From Shinella zoogloeoides (GTDB taxonomy: Bacteria; Pseudomonadota; Alphaproteobacteria; Rhizobiales; Rhizobiaceae), in NCBI RefSeq assembly GCF_003574625.1, contig NZ_QNUJ01000012.1:62001-126000 (forward strand): DNA of 64,000 nt. Direction: 5' to 3'. The stretch's first letter is position 1, and each line of letters starts with the position of its first letter. The position numbers and the translations under genes were made by a program. Below the pieces are notes generated by a model, which saw only the letters and a list, made by a program, of their open reading frames with translations, searched no databases and was not told the DNA's origin. Of this stretch, positions 14,462 through 23,316 are shown in pieces.

Positions 14462-17400
14462 TCAATTCCGGCTGACGACATCGAGCAACCGATGACGCTG
14501 CATCAGGCGCGAAAGGATTGCAGCGCCTTCCTCGGTGACCGGAATGAAGAAGCGCAGCTTCCATGCGATCATCTCCGAAAACAGGCCGATCGCGCGCAGC
14601 CAGTCGCGCATCCCGTCCGTGAAGCCGGTCAATTCGACGCGGTTGTCGTTCATGACCCGGACGCGGCGCACCGTCATCTCACCGGCAAGGCTGATGATTG
14701 AGGAGCCATCGACCACCGACCGCCAAGCCTGCTCCGGATCGAGCACCTCGCTCCGGTCGATCCCGAAATTGTTGCACAGCCGGGAGAGGCCGGCCGGGGC
14801 GATCACGCGGCCGACGATGCGCTCGCCATCGTCGGTCTGCAGGCGGTAGACCCGGCAATAATCCTGCGGCAGCAGTTTCCAGATCGGCAGTAGCAGGCCC
14901 GAGACGACATGCAAGGTCGAGGTCGAGAATTCCGGCACCTTGGCGACCTCGGCATTCCAGGCGGCGGCGAACACCTGTTCGTCCGCCTCCTCCCAGTTCG
15001 TCTCTTCGAGATGACGGATCTCGAAGCGCAGTTCGTCCATCGGCCGGATCAGCGCGACGCGCGGCTGGAGCGAGCCGTCGTCGAGCATGATGGAGCGTGT
15101 CGGGGCCATGACGGCGGCGCGCTCGGACTTTGCGTTGATCATCAACTTCGCGCGCGGATCCCGCGCCACCAGACGAAGGGCATCCTCAAGGAGCATCGGC
15201 CGGTTGCGGTCCAGGCGCTCGATGGTCAGAAGGTGCGACTGCGCGCCGGTGACCGGATGCGTGTAGACCAGCTTGCGATCCTTCAGCGTCATGCGATCGG
15301 CCGTCAGCGTCTCCAGGCCCTTGTCGTAGACGCCGGCGGCGATGGCACCCTCGATGCGGGCCGCCAGCAGTTCCTCGAAGGACTCGAAGAGGACGTTTTG
15401 CATGGCAATGGTCAGCGCCAGCATGCGATTGAGGAAGGTGTGGATCGGCGGCAATTCATCCGTCAACCCACCATCCTCGTCGCAGAGTGAGAGGCCCGTG
15501 ATCGTCTCGAAGGCTTCCAGCGAGCAGCCGGTGACCGCACCGCTATGGACGCGCTTGTAGAATTGCCTGAGCGCATCGCGGGCGTATTGGGATTCGAGAT
15601 TGTCCTCGCTGCGGAACATGCCCTGCCCGCCGGTCTGGCGCTGGCCACGGGTGATCGCGCCGAGCGTGTCGAGCCGCCGGGCGATCGTCGAGAGAAACCG
15701 CCGCTCGGCCTTCACATCGGTCGCGACCATCCGGAAGCGCGGCGGCTGGGCCTGGTTGGTGCGATGGCTGCGCCCGAGGCCCTGGATCGCGACATCGGCG
15801 CGCCAGCCGGCTTCGAGCAGGTTGTGCAGGCGCTGGCGCTGGTTCTTCGCGCCAAGATCGGCATGGTAGGAGCGCCCGGTTCCACCGGCTTCCGAGAAGA
15901 CGAGGATCGGCTTCCGGTCATCCATGAAGGCGCGCGTCTCGTCGAGATTGGCGCTGCCCGGCCGGCTCTCGACGGCGAAGCGGGCAAAAGCGCCGTCCCC
16001 ATCCCGGCGCACGATACGACGGGAGCGTCCGGTGATTTCGGCGACCTTGTCCGATCCGAAATGCTGGACGATCTGGTCGAGCGCGGTCGGGATCGCCGGC
16101 AGGCTGCCGAGTTTTTCCAGCAATTCGTCACGACGGGCAGCGGCCTCACGGCACAGGACCGGATTACCGTCGGCGTCATAGGCAGGTCGGGAAAGCAGAT
16201 TGCCCTCGTTGTCCGAATATTCCTCAAAGAGCTGGGTCGGGAACGAGTTCATCAGGTACTCCGCGACGATCTCGCGCGGGGTCACGTCGACCTGGATGTC
16301 GTTCCATTCCTCTGTCGGGATTTCGGCGAGCCGCCGCTCGGTTATAGATTGTCCCGTCGAGATGAGCTGGACAATCGCGGCATGGCCGTCCGCCACGTCC
16401 TGGTTGATCGTGCCGATCAGCGTGGGCGTCTTCATGCTCGTCAAAAGATGATTGAAGAAGCGCTGCTTCGTGCTCTCGAAGGCGGAACGCGCCGCGGCTT
16501 TGGCATTTTTGTTGAGCGTTCCAGCCGCCGAGGTGATGCTGCAGGCTTCCAGCGCCTGATCGAGGCGATTGTGGATCACCTGATAAGCCTCGGCATAGGA
16601 ATCGTAGATGCGGACCTGCTCCTCGGTCAGCGCGTGTTCGAGGATCTCATATTCGACACCCTCGAACGACAGCGAGCGGGAGCCATAAAGCCCCATCGCC
16701 TTGAGATCGCGGGCGAGCACCTCCATGGTCGCAACGCCGCCGTCCTCGACGGCGGCGATGAATTCGCTGCGGGTGGCGAAGGGGAAGTCGGCGCTGCCCC
16801 AAAGACCGAGCCGCTCCGCATAGGCGAGCGACTCGACTTCGGATGCTCCGGTTGCCGAGACATAAACGACGCGCGCGTCGGGCAGCGCGCGCTGAAGGCG
16901 AAGACCGGCGCGACCCTGCTGCGAGGCAGCCTTGTCGCCACGGTCGGACTTGCCGCCGGCAGCGTTGGCCATGGCATGGCCTTCATCGAAGATGACGACG
17001 CCATCGAATATCTTTGCTTCATCGACCACGCCATCATGATCCTCGCCCTCGCAGAGCCAGTCGACGATCTGCTGGACACGGGAGGACTTGCCCTCGCGTT
17101 CGTCCGTGCGGAGCGTCGCGAAGGTCACGAACAGGATTCCCTCGTCCAGCTTGATCGGCTTGCCCTGCCGGAAGCGCGACAGAGGCGTGACCAGCAGCTT
17201 CTCCTGACCGAGTGCCGACCAGTCACGTTGGGCGTCCTCGATCAAGGTCTCGGATTTCGAGATCCAGACGTGCCGCCGGCGGCCCTTCAGCCAATTGTCG
17301 AGAATGATGCCGGCGGCCTGCCGGCCCTTCCCGGCTCCCGTGCCATCGCCGAGAAACCATCCGCGACGGTATCGCACCGCGCCCTCGGTTTCCGGGCTGA

Positions 17401-18934
17401 CAGCTGTGAGATTGTCGAACGAGGCATCGACTTTCCAAAAGCCGGCGAGATGGCCGGAATGGGCTTCGCCGGCATAGATCACGCTTTCGAGCTGGGCGTC
17501 CGAAAGATCGCCGGCGGTGATCACGTTCCTGGGGAGGTGGGGCCGATAGCTGGGCTTGGGCGGGGCAACCGACGCCATGGCGACGGACTCGACCAGCTTG
17601 TCAGGATGCGGCTTGGCGTCCGGAATGCGGATTGCCCGCAGCTCGTAGGGCTCGTAGATGCCATCGGCGACATCCAGCCGCGCGGATGGCGGCGCATCGC
17701 GCAGCTCGTAGCCGAGTTCGACGATCTCCTCATGGGCAGGCGCGGGGGCCAATGACGCCCGGTTCGGTGCGCGGGGAGAGAGCGCGGGGCCCGACTGCAA
17801 TCCCGCAACCGCGGCGGGGCGCAGTGTGTCGGCGGCCTTGCGCGCTGCCATTTTCGCGGCGCAGGCCCGGAGAATGCCGTTGGACAGCGCGCCTATGGAG
17901 TTCGATGCGGTCGACGGAGAGCGCGGCGGCAGGCCCGAGATCCAGGATAGCAATGTTGCGAGATCGGGTGCGACACCGCGACTTTCGGCCAGCTTCGTCG
18001 GGTCGGCCGCCACAATCTTGTCGATGACCGTCAGCCGCGTTTCCATCGTCGTGCCATGACGGGCAAAGACGCTGCCTGCGATCGCGGCGCTGAACGCGAC
18101 CGTACCGCGCTCCTGCAAGCGAACGAAGGCGTCACGCCATTTCGGATTGTCGGGAGAAAGGCTGGAGCCGGTGATGGCAACGAGGCGGCCGCCAGGCACA
18201 AGACGGGCGAAAGCCGAAGTGAGATGCCGCCACGCTGCATCGGCCATGCGACCCTCGACATGCACACCGGCCGAAAACGGCGGATTCATCAGCACGACGG
18301 TGGGACGGGCGACGCGATCGAGATAGTCGTCGAGATGGGCCGCATCGTGGTGCGTGACCGATGTTCCTGGAAACAGTTGCTCGAGGAGGTAGTGACGGAC
18401 CGGCGCATATTCGTTGAGAACGAGGCGCGCATGGGCGAGTTCGCCGAAGATCGCCATGAGGCCGGTCCCGGCGGACGGCTCAAGCAGGACGTCGTCCGCC
18501 ATGATGGAGGCGGCCCTTGCTGCGACATAGGCGAGTTCGACGGGCGTGGAAAACTGCTGGAGCCTCTGGGTTTCCTCGGATCGACGCGTATGCGTCGGGT
18601 TGAGCGCCGCAAGCCTGGTCAGAATGGAAAGAGCCGCCTCGGGCATATTCGTCCGGGCGGAAATGGCCGAGCCGAATTTGCGAAGGAACAGTACCTGGGC
18701 GACTTCCGTCGCCTCGTAGGCGTCCTTCCACGACCAGAATCCCTCGGCGTCCGAACCGCCGGATTCAGTGGTGAGGACGGTGCGCAGGTGGGCCGATGTG
18801 ATGGACTGGCCTGCTTCAAGAAGCGGCAGGAGCGCGCCCCCGGCTGCAAAGATGTTGCTGGCGCGGCTGCGTTGTTCGGGCAAGCGGGGCTTGCTGGCAA
18901 ACGGGTTCGCGGCAAAGGAGGACCGAGCGTTCAT
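14462..18934 (-). CDS. Giant methyltransferase-strawberry notch helicase fusion
   Basis: This protein of 1,490 residues combines an N-terminal class I SAM-dependent methyltransferase (LEPSAGTGLMAIFG near residue 155, catalytic NPPFSAG near residue 220, the N6-adenine/N4-cytosine type) with a strawberry-notch-type helicase. The helicase shows GDGTGAGKGRQAAG as Walker A near residue 545, VIFDEGHAMANA as the DEGH box near residue 655, and a long C-terminal half. Such fusions are typical of large alphaproteobacterial plasmids and phages and may modify or remodel DNA; the target is unknown. ATG 18934 has GAGG 6 nt upstream and is preferred over ATG 18946. A purine-rich leader precedes it. Confidence 0.88.
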   Translation of the reverse strand: MNARSSFAANPFASKPRLPEQRSRASNIFAAGGALLPLLEAGQSITSAHLRTVLTTESGGSDAEGFWSWKDAYEATEVAQVLFLRKFGSAISARTNMPEAALSILTRLAALNPTHTRRSEETQRLQQFSTPVELAYVAARAASIMADDVLLEPSAGTGLMAIFGELAHARLVLNEYAPVRHYLLEQLFPGTSVTHHDAAHLDDYLDRVARPTVVLMNPPFSAGVHVEGRMADAAWRHLTSAFARLVPGGRLVAITGSSLSPDNPKWRDAFVRLQERGTVAFSAAIAGSVFARHGTTMETRLTVIDKIVAADPTKLAESRGVAPDLATLLSWISGLPPRSPSTASNSIGALSNGILRACAAKMAARKAADTLRPAAVAGLQSGPALSPRAPNRASLAPAPAHEEIVELGYELRDAPPSARLDVADGIYEPYELRAIRIPDAKPHPDKLVESVAMASVAPPKPSYRPHLPRNVITAGDLSDAQLESVIYAGEAHSGHLAGFWKVDASFDNLTAVSPETEGAVRYRRGWFLGDGTGAGKGRQAAGIILDNWLKGRRRHVWISKSETLIEDAQRDWSALGQEKLLVTPLSRFRQGKPIKLDEGILFVTFATLRTDEREGKSSRVQQIVDWLCEGEDHDGVVDEAKIFDGVVIFDEGHAMANAAGGKSDRGDKAASQQGRAGLRLQRALPDARVVYVSATGASEVESLAYAERLGLWGSADFPFATRSEFIAAVEDGGVATMEVLARDLKAMGLYGSRSLSFEGVEYEILEHALTEEQVRIYDSYAEAYQVIHNRLDQALEACSITSAAGTLNKNAKAAARSAFESTKQRFFNHLLTSMKTPTLIGTINQDVADGHAAIVQLISTGQSITERRLAEIPTEEWNDIQVDVTPREIVAEYLMNSFPTQLFEEYSDNEGNLLSRPAYDADGNPVLCREAAARRDELLEKLGSLPAIPTALDQIVQHFGSDKVAEITGRSRRIVRRDGDGAFARFAVESRPGSANLDETRAFMDDRKPILVFSEAGGTGRSYHADLGAKNQRQRLHNLLEAGWRADVAIQGLGRSHRTNQAQPPRFRMVATDVKAERRFLSTIARRLDTLGAITRGQRQTGGQGMFRSEDNLESQYARDALRQFYKRVHSGAVTGCSLEAFETITGLSLCDEDGGLTDELPPIHTFLNRMLALTIAMQNVLFESFEELLAARIEGAIAAGVYDKGLETLTADRMTLKDRKLVYTHPVTGAQSHLLTIERLDRNRPMLLEDALRLVARDPRAKLMINAKSERAAVMAPTRSIMLDDGSLQPRVALIRPMDELRFEIRHLEETNWEEADEQVFAAAWNAEVAKVPEFSTSTLHVVSGLLLPIWKLLPQDYCRVYRLQTDDGERIVGRVIAPAGLSRLCNNFGIDRSEVLDPEQAWRSVVDGSSIISLAGEMTVRRVRVMNDNRVELTGFTDGMRDWLRAIGLFSEMIAWKLRFFIPVTEEGAAILSRLMQRHRLLDVVSRN

Positions 18935-18970
18935 GGGAAACCTCATCGAGAGCGGGAAAGAGCCGGCCGC

Positions 18971-19024
18971 CGGGCGCTCTCCAAGCCCGCCAGGCCACCC
19001 CTTCCCGGCCCCTCTCTCCCTCTC
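18971..19024 (-). repeat. Purine-rich leader element 2
   Basis: On the minus strand GAGGGAGAGAGGGG is followed about 25 nt later by CTTGGAGAGCGC, just upstream of the giant methyltransferase-helicase gene. The layout matches elements 3, 4 and 5. Confidence 0.5.
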
Positions 19025-19051
19025 GGCGGCACGGGCGGCGGCGCCCGGCCT

Positions 19052-19363
19052 TCAGCCGGGCGCGAGCTTGAGGTTTCCGAATGCAGCAACGCCGGCGACC
19101 GAGACTTCGTGCAGGACAGCCTTGCCGCCGGCGGCAATCCATGCAGCCGCTTCCCCGGCCGATAGCTCATGTACAGGGACGAGGTTTCGCTCCGCGGCGG
19201 CGCGCTGGCGCTCGAAAGCGTCACAATCTTCAAAGGCGTAGAGCGTATCCCCAGGACCATCCCAGAAGACGATGGCGAAGCGCGTCGGCTCGACGACTTC
19301 CGAACGGAAGTTCAGGAACACCGGCGGTGCGAGGTAAGGGCGGGCGATGGCTGAAAGGCTCAT
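19052..19363 (-). CDS. Conserved plasmid hypothetical protein (103 aa)
   Basis: The product starts MSLSAIARPYLAPPVFLNFR and has a short alpha/beta pattern (TRFAIVFWDGPGDTLYAFED, then EAAAWIAAGGKAVLHEV) without a recognisable catalytic motif. AGGAG lies 6 nt before the ATG. The stop codon sits inside a GCCCGGC/GCCGGGC hairpin (about 19045-19065) that probably ends the transcript. It is preceded by the hairpin cassette at 19387-19418. No function can be assigned. Confidence 0.72.
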   Translation of the reverse strand: MSLSAIARPYLAPPVFLNFRSEVVEPTRFAIVFWDGPGDTLYAFEDCDAFERQRAAAERNLVPVHELSAGEAAAWIAAGGKAVLHEVSVAGVAAFGNLKLAPG

Positions 19364-19386
19364 GTTGCTCTCCTGAAAATGCAGAA

Positions 19387-19418
19387 AGGCCCGGCGCTCC
19401 TTGCGGAGCACCGGGCCT
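19387..19418 (-). repeat. Hairpin-leader cassette 1
   Basis: A 14-bp stem with one mismatch (AGGCCCGG...CCGGGCCT, tip TTGC) is followed on the minus strand by TTTCTG, TTTTC and the Shine-Dalgarno AGGAG of gene 19052-19363. It is the same module as at 21747, 24350, 27167, 28914, 30192 and 31972. Confidence 0.75.
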
Positions 19419-19454
19419 GGTTGGGAGGAAGGAAGGTGAATTGCGGGCAGTCGC

Positions 19455-19736
19455 CTACGGCTGCCAGAATGCGACAGAGTCGACGCGGGTGATGGCCAGA
19501 ATGGGCTTGGCACAGGCTGGCGACGGTTGCACCGCGGTCCACCGGGATGTGATGAACCTACGGTCCGTCAGCGTTCGCGATTTGATCATCGCCGCTTGAA
19601 CGGCGCCGGAAAGCTGTCGAGCTCCAGGCGCGTCGCGAGTGTCGTCGAGATAGAATGTTTCGCCGGGTCGGAGCGTGAGAAGCTTTGACACCAGCGATCC
19701 CTCCTTGAGCCTGCTCGTTCTAACGGTCCTTTTCAT
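19455..19736 (-). CDS. Small basic hypothetical protein (93 aa)
   Basis: The product starts MKRTVRTSRLKEGSLVSKLL and is basic, with a short strand-rich middle (LRPGETFYLDDTRD) and a C-terminal VDSVAFWQP. AAGGAGG stands 7 nt before the ATG. It could be a small nucleic-acid-binding protein, but no motif proves that. A CACGGCAT/ATGCCGTG hairpin (19777-19802) lies 40 bp upstream of the start. Confidence 0.65.
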   Translation of the reverse strand: MKRTVRTSRLKEGSLVSKLLTLRPGETFYLDDTRDAPGARQLSGAVQAAMIKSRTLTDRRFITSRWTAVQPSPACAKPILAITRVDSVAFWQP

Positions 19737-19921
19737 CGGATTCCTCCTTCTGGCAATAAAGTCACGCGCGGGTCCGCACGGCATACCGCGGCGGATGCCG
19801 TGTTTGATCGATCGGATAAAGCTTCTGGAAATGCGGCTGGATCACCGCTACCGGGACCCCCGCGCATCAATGAGGTTCAGCTGCGCAAGCGAGAAACGCG
19901 GTCCATTGGCGGATTGGCCGC

Positions 19922-20107
19922 CTAGCTATGCGTGTAGCCGTCGGCCTCTATACACAACCACATTCCGCACCAGGGCAGTGCAACGGCTCCGTCGGCAGCG
20001 GCGACAGGAATGGCAAGCTTCCTGAAAGCGCGATAGGAAAGGCCCTGATCGGCCTGTTGCCATTTCAGATGAATGGCGCGGCGTTGCTCCTTCGTGATGG
20101 GAAACAC
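19922..20107 (-). CDS. Small hypothetical protein with GTG start (61 aa)
   Basis: The frame VFPITKEQRRAIHLKWQQAD ends ...GMWLCIEADGYTHS. GAGGAGG lies 7 nt before the GTG at 20107, which decides the start; no ATG gives a sensible product. Two aromatic-rich ends around a helical core suggest a folded small domain. I have the impression that this family recurs on rhizobial plasmids, but I cannot name it. It is separated from the next gene by a short spacer. Confidence 0.65.
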   Translation of the reverse strand: MFPITKEQRRAIHLKWQQADQGLSYRAFRKLAIPVAAADGAVALPWCGMWLCIEADGYTHS

Positions 20108-20165
20108 GCGATGTCCTCCTCTGTTGCGGGCGCATCGGCGCCCATGATGTTCAAACTGAGCACAG

Positions 20166-20387
20166 TCATTCGACGAGTTCGATTTCATCAGTGTCGAAGC
20201 CTTGGAGTTCCTCCGGGTCGAGGAGTGCGGTTGTATACTCCTCGGATCCCGGCACCTCCCAATCATCGGGAAGATAACTGGCGTCTTCGATCGCAAGACG
20301 CTTGGCCTCCTCGACGTCTGCCGCTTCCACTATGACGCGGCGGGTGACGGTCAACTGGGCCGTGACCTGGACTTCATATTCTGGCAT
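20166..20387 (-). CDS. Small acidic hypothetical protein (73 aa)
   Basis: The product MPEYEVQVTAQLTVTRRVIV is followed by a helix EAADVEEAKRLAIEDAS and an acidic C-terminus ending in ELVE. The beta-beta-alpha layout resembles other small proteins in this block (for example 30237-30509). AAGGAGG lies 6 nt before the ATG. Its start lies just inside the stop of the following upstream gene's transcript (20398), so the two are probably cotranscribed. Confidence 0.68.
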   Translation of the reverse strand: MPEYEVQVTAQLTVTRRVIVEAADVEEAKRLAIEDASYLPDDWEVPGSEEYTTALLDPEELQGFDTDEIELVE

Positions 20388-20397
20388 CGCGCCCTCC

Positions 20398-21564
20398 TTA
20401 TCGGATCTGCTGGTCAGCTTGCGTGAACTGAGGGGAGCTAGACGAACGTCCGTCCTCACGTTTGATGGTGCTCTCGTTCAGAGCCGAGGCGACATCTCGA
20501 AAGAAATGGAGCACCAGTCGACCATCGAGGAAAATCTCGGTTCCCAGATAGTCGTCGAGCAGGGCGTCCGGCACCACGTCGCCGGTTCCCACGATGCGGA
20601 TCGTGAGCGCTTCAACAGGAGCGGTCGGATCGCATGCATACCAAACGAATGGCGACGGTTCGTCGGGATACTGGCGTGAGAGTTTCAGGATACGGGTGCC
20701 GCGAGGAGCCTGGATCGAGATCTCATCCGTGCGTGCCGCGAAGATCGGCAGCCGCTGCTTGTGAATTACGAGGCGCTGCATCCTCGCAAGCCGTTCTGCA
20801 TCGTCTGAGGCGCGGTCTGCGGATGTCGATATGCCATCCTGCTTGAGGAGCTCGGTCGAGGGATCGACGGGATCTTCGATCCCGATCAGACGCCAAAGAG
20901 CGCGCGCCGCGGCGGTGTCGCACTGCGGCTCGCCAGTATCGATTCCGATGTCATAATATTCGGCCGAGGATCGATCAAACAGAGTGCCCAAGCGATCATA
21001 GACCTGCGATTTCCTTTCGATATCGGAGAGCTCGGTTGGAACCGTCTTCGCGATGTGAGCGTCGGCGAGCGCAAACAATGCAGCCTGGGTGCGCAAGAGG
21101 CGGTGGCCATCGACCCAGGCGAGGGCTGCAAAGAATCGCCGTCTCGGTGTATTGGTTGCGCGTTCCGCCAGGTTGGCGTCAATCTCGAACCGCATATCCT
21201 CCGCCAGGGCGCGTAGTTTTGCGGCAATGGGGGGAACCGGCTCGGGGGCAGAATCGGCTTCCTCCGCGTCGTCCAGACCTGCGGGCTCGGCAAAGCGTTC
21301 GGCCGCGGCACGATCCATGAATGCGAAACCGCCCGGCGCGCTTTCCCAGGGACGGAAGTACCATCCACCCTGCTTGCGCGCCTGATTTCGGAGTGCGCTG
21401 AATTCGGTGCAGTCGAATCGTTCGTCAACAACGCAAATGAAGATCGGGATGCCCCTCGACGTGTGCACATGCTCCGCGATGGTGAAGCGAGGGGCCGCCC
21501 TCGCACCGTAGACAGGCGCGCCGACGACGTTTTCGAGACGGGCGGAATTGGTTTCGTTTTGCAT
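20398..21564 (-). CDS. Conserved plasmid hypothetical protein (388 aa)
   Basis: There is no recognisable catalytic motif. The N-terminal part (to about residue 95) is a compact alpha/beta region with GIPIFICVVDERFDCTEF and GGWYFRPWESAPGGFAFMD, the middle is helical, and the C-terminal third is beta-rich (EISIQAPRGTRILKLSRQYP). There is no signal peptide or membrane segment. Of two adjacent ATGs (21567, 21564) I prefer the second because GGAGG is 6 nt before it. Genes of this size and look recur on rhizobial plasmids, but their role is unknown to me. Confidence 0.75.
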   Translation of the reverse strand: MQNETNSARLENVVGAPVYGARAAPRFTIAEHVHTSRGIPIFICVVDERFDCTEFSALRNQARKQGGWYFRPWESAPGGFAFMDRAAAERFAEPAGLDDAEEADSAPEPVPPIAAKLRALAEDMRFEIDANLAERATNTPRRRFFAALAWVDGHRLLRTQAALFALADAHIAKTVPTELSDIERKSQVYDRLGTLFDRSSAEYYDIGIDTGEPQCDTAAARALWRLIGIEDPVDPSTELLKQDGISTSADRASDDAERLARMQRLVIHKQRLPIFAARTDEISIQAPRGTRILKLSRQYPDEPSPFVWYACDPTAPVEALTIRIVGTGDVVPDALLDDYLGTEIFLDGRLVLHFFRDVASALNESTIKREDGRSSSSPQFTQADQQIR

Positions 21565-21619
21565 CATGCTCCTCCATTACTGCAGGCGTCCGCGCCGACG
21601 GGAGCTATGTGCCCGGCGG

Positions 21620-21721
21620 TCAGAGCAGGTCGGTGTTGACGGTGATGAAAGCGAGGGGTCGGCTACGTGGGATCAGGCGACGCCGGGCCATATCGACGGA
21701 TTGTTTCAGGAAGGACAGGGT
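21620..21721 (-). pseudogene. Possible decayed small ORF behind a hairpin cassette
   Basis: The hairpin at 21747-21778 is followed on the minus strand by ACATTTCGGGAGAGCACG, the usual cassette leader with Shine-Dalgarno, but where other cassettes have ATG this one reads AGA/ACC. An open frame continues as TLSFLKQSVDMARRRLIPRS to a stop at 21620. Either the gene lost its start codon, or a CTG or the internal ATG at 21691 (23 residues) is used. Confidence 0.3.
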
Positions 21722-21746
21722 TCTCGTGCTCTCCCGAAATGTGGAG

Positions 21747-21778
21747 AGGCCCGGCGCTCCTTTCGGAGGACCGGGCCT
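21747..21778 (-). repeat. Hairpin-leader cassette 2
   Basis: The stem AGGCCCGG...CCGGGCCT with a GGAGG/CTCC inner part is nearly identical to cassette 1. It lies 45 bp past the stop of gene 21823-22230 and just before the decayed ORF at 21620-21721. Confidence 0.7.
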
Positions 21779-21822
21779 GACAGGGAAAATGAAGATGAGG
21801 TGCGGGCGGCGGCCCGCTGCTG

Positions 21823-22230
21823 TCAGGCTTTCGCAGACGGACCTGTGTCGATGAAGACCTCGTCGCTATTGGCTTCGAGCAGCATCAGGATTCGGCCGCC
21901 GACCGCGACGCATTCATTGATCCAGCAATGGTCAGCGGCGGAATGCCGGCCGAACCGCTTCGCCGGAACATAGATGATCGTGAAATGCGGATAATCACGA
22001 CCATCTTGTCCGCGATGGATGGTAGGGCCCTCGACCGCGACGACGATGCCGCCCGTCCCATACGATGTGCGAACAGTCATGCCCGGTTGCACCAGAGCCG
22101 GCACATCGGGCGCGCAGGGCGGCGTCAAGCGATATCGCCCGGGGTCATGTGCGCCGAGTTCGGCCGAGTAGAGCGAATGGGCAAGATGCGAGCCCGGCTC
22201 GCCGGGACGGGGTTTACGCCGAATCTGCAT
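21823..22230 (-). CDS. Conserved plasmid hypothetical protein (135 aa)
   Basis: The product begins MQIRRKPRPGEPGSHLAHSL. A beta-rich core follows (VRTSYGTGGIVVAVEGPTI, then HFTIIYVPA and HCWINECVAVGGRIL), which looks like a small barrel, possibly SH3-like. There is no catalytic signature. AGGGAGG lies 5 nt before the ATG at 22230. The start lies inside the end of the upstream gene (17-bp overlap), so it is coupled to 22214-22414 and the methyltransferase before it. Confidence 0.72.
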   Translation of the reverse strand: MQIRRKPRPGEPGSHLAHSLYSAELGAHDPGRYRLTPPCAPDVPALVQPGMTVRTSYGTGGIVVAVEGPTIHRGQDGRDYPHFTIIYVPAKRFGRHSAADHCWINECVAVGGRILMLLEANSDEVFIDTGPSAKA

Positions 22231-22414
22231 CGTCGCCTCCCTTTCCGTTGTGGTAGGGCGGGTCATTCGAAACCTCGCCATCACGCAGAGGATCGAGGAA
22301 ATTCGGAGATCCGAAGCCCTTGTCGAAAAGCTGCTGCGCTTCGTCAGCATCGTCGGCGAGAACTTGCTGGGTGCCCTCGATACGCCAGTTGATGATCCAC
22401 GGCTTCTTAGGCAT
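22214..22414 (-). CDS. Small hypothetical protein (66 aa)
   Basis: The product MPKKPWIINWRIEGTQQVLA continues into an acidic helix DDADEAQQLFDKGFG and a polar tail. The strand-turn-helix layout matches the other small proteins of this block. AGGAGG lies 6 nt before the ATG. Its start overlaps the methyltransferase stop by 8 bp, and its end overlaps the next start, so three genes are translated as a coupled unit. Confidence 0.68.
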   Translation of the reverse strand: MPKKPWIINWRIEGTQQVLADDADEAQQLFDKGFGSPNFLDPLRDGEVSNDPPYHNGKGGDDADSA

Positions 22415-23192
22415 GGCGACCTCCTGCAACGATCGTAACGACGCAGGTGTTGACCGCAGTCCCCGACGACCGGAAAGACCCTTCAGGAAGCGGTTCGATG
22501 GCACCGCCGTGGTCTGCAACGAAGTCGCGAAACGTCGTCGTGAGCTTGTTGGTCCTGAACAGAATGCCCGCGGACATGATCGCGACCAGCCGGCCGTTGC
22601 GCCTGAGAAAGCCGAACGCATGGATGACGTGACGGATGTCATCCTGCCCGGCGAAGGGCGGGTTCATCACGATGCGATCGTAGGATGCATCGGGCTGGAT
22701 ATCGAGGAAGTCGGCCTGTTGCCCGGTGCAGAATGAGGCGGCAGGCATGCTCTCGAGACGGGCGATCCTGAGCGCCAGGCGAGCGCATCGCGCCGCGTCG
22801 ATCTCGATCGTATGGACATATCCGCCGGCGGCAACCGCCTCCACGGCGATGTTCCCGAGCCCGGCGCTCGGTTCGAGGACCCGCATCTGCGGCCTGATGT
22901 CGGCGCGGTCGGCCACATCGCCGGCAAGGGGTTGAGGCGTATCGAACTGGCCGAAGTCCTGTTTGATGCGGGAATATTCGCCGGTAAGCAGGATCGGTTC
23001 CAGCGCCTCCGCGGCATCCCCTTCGAACACATGGGCTTTTGCCGAGCGGTTCCACTTTCCGCCGGCGGCCTGAAGGACCTTGTCGATTTCGAGATAGAGC
23101 TTGTAATCGAGCTGGCTGACAAGGGAGACCTTCGATCCTTCGACGACGGCAGCGCCGAGAATCCTGAGTATGTTTGTCGCGATCTGCGGCAT
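22407..23192 (-). CDS. SAM-dependent DNA methyltransferase-like protein
   Basis: This 261-residue class I methyltransferase has motif I VLEPSAGLGNIAVEA near residue 104, an acidic motif II HTIEIDAARC near residue 128, and the catalytic NPPFAGQDD near residue 177, the amino-methyltransferase type that acts on adenine or cytosine in DNA. There is no attached target-recognition or restriction domain, so it is an orphan enzyme that could protect plasmid DNA. The first 80 residues form a small extra domain. The Shine-Dalgarno is weak. It leads the coupled trio with 22214-22414 and 21823-22230. Confidence 0.82.
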   Translation of the reverse strand: MPQIATNILRILGAAVVEGSKVSLVSQLDYKLYLEIDKVLQAAGGKWNRSAKAHVFEGDAAEALEPILLTGEYSRIKQDFGQFDTPQPLAGDVADRADIRPQMRVLEPSAGLGNIAVEAVAAGGYVHTIEIDAARCARLALRIARLESMPAASFCTGQQADFLDIQPDASYDRIVMNPPFAGQDDIRHVIHAFGFLRRNGRLVAIMSAGILFRTNKLTTTFRDFVADHGGAIEPLPEGSFRSSGTAVNTCVVTIVAGGRHA

Positions 23193-23316
23193 TGTTGAAT
23201 TCTTTTTTTCGAGGGGAAAAGCGAGAAGACCCGCAGTGCATCGGTGCAGACTCCGGCGGCCGGACAGGTGAGACGGCGGGACCGGCGATGCGCAGCGTGT
23301 CGCGGGTTATGAGGCG

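Noticed and set aside
15545-17755. 736-codon + strand open frame
   Set aside because: It is antisense to the methyltransferase-strawberry notch gene; no domain or Shine-Dalgarno supports it.
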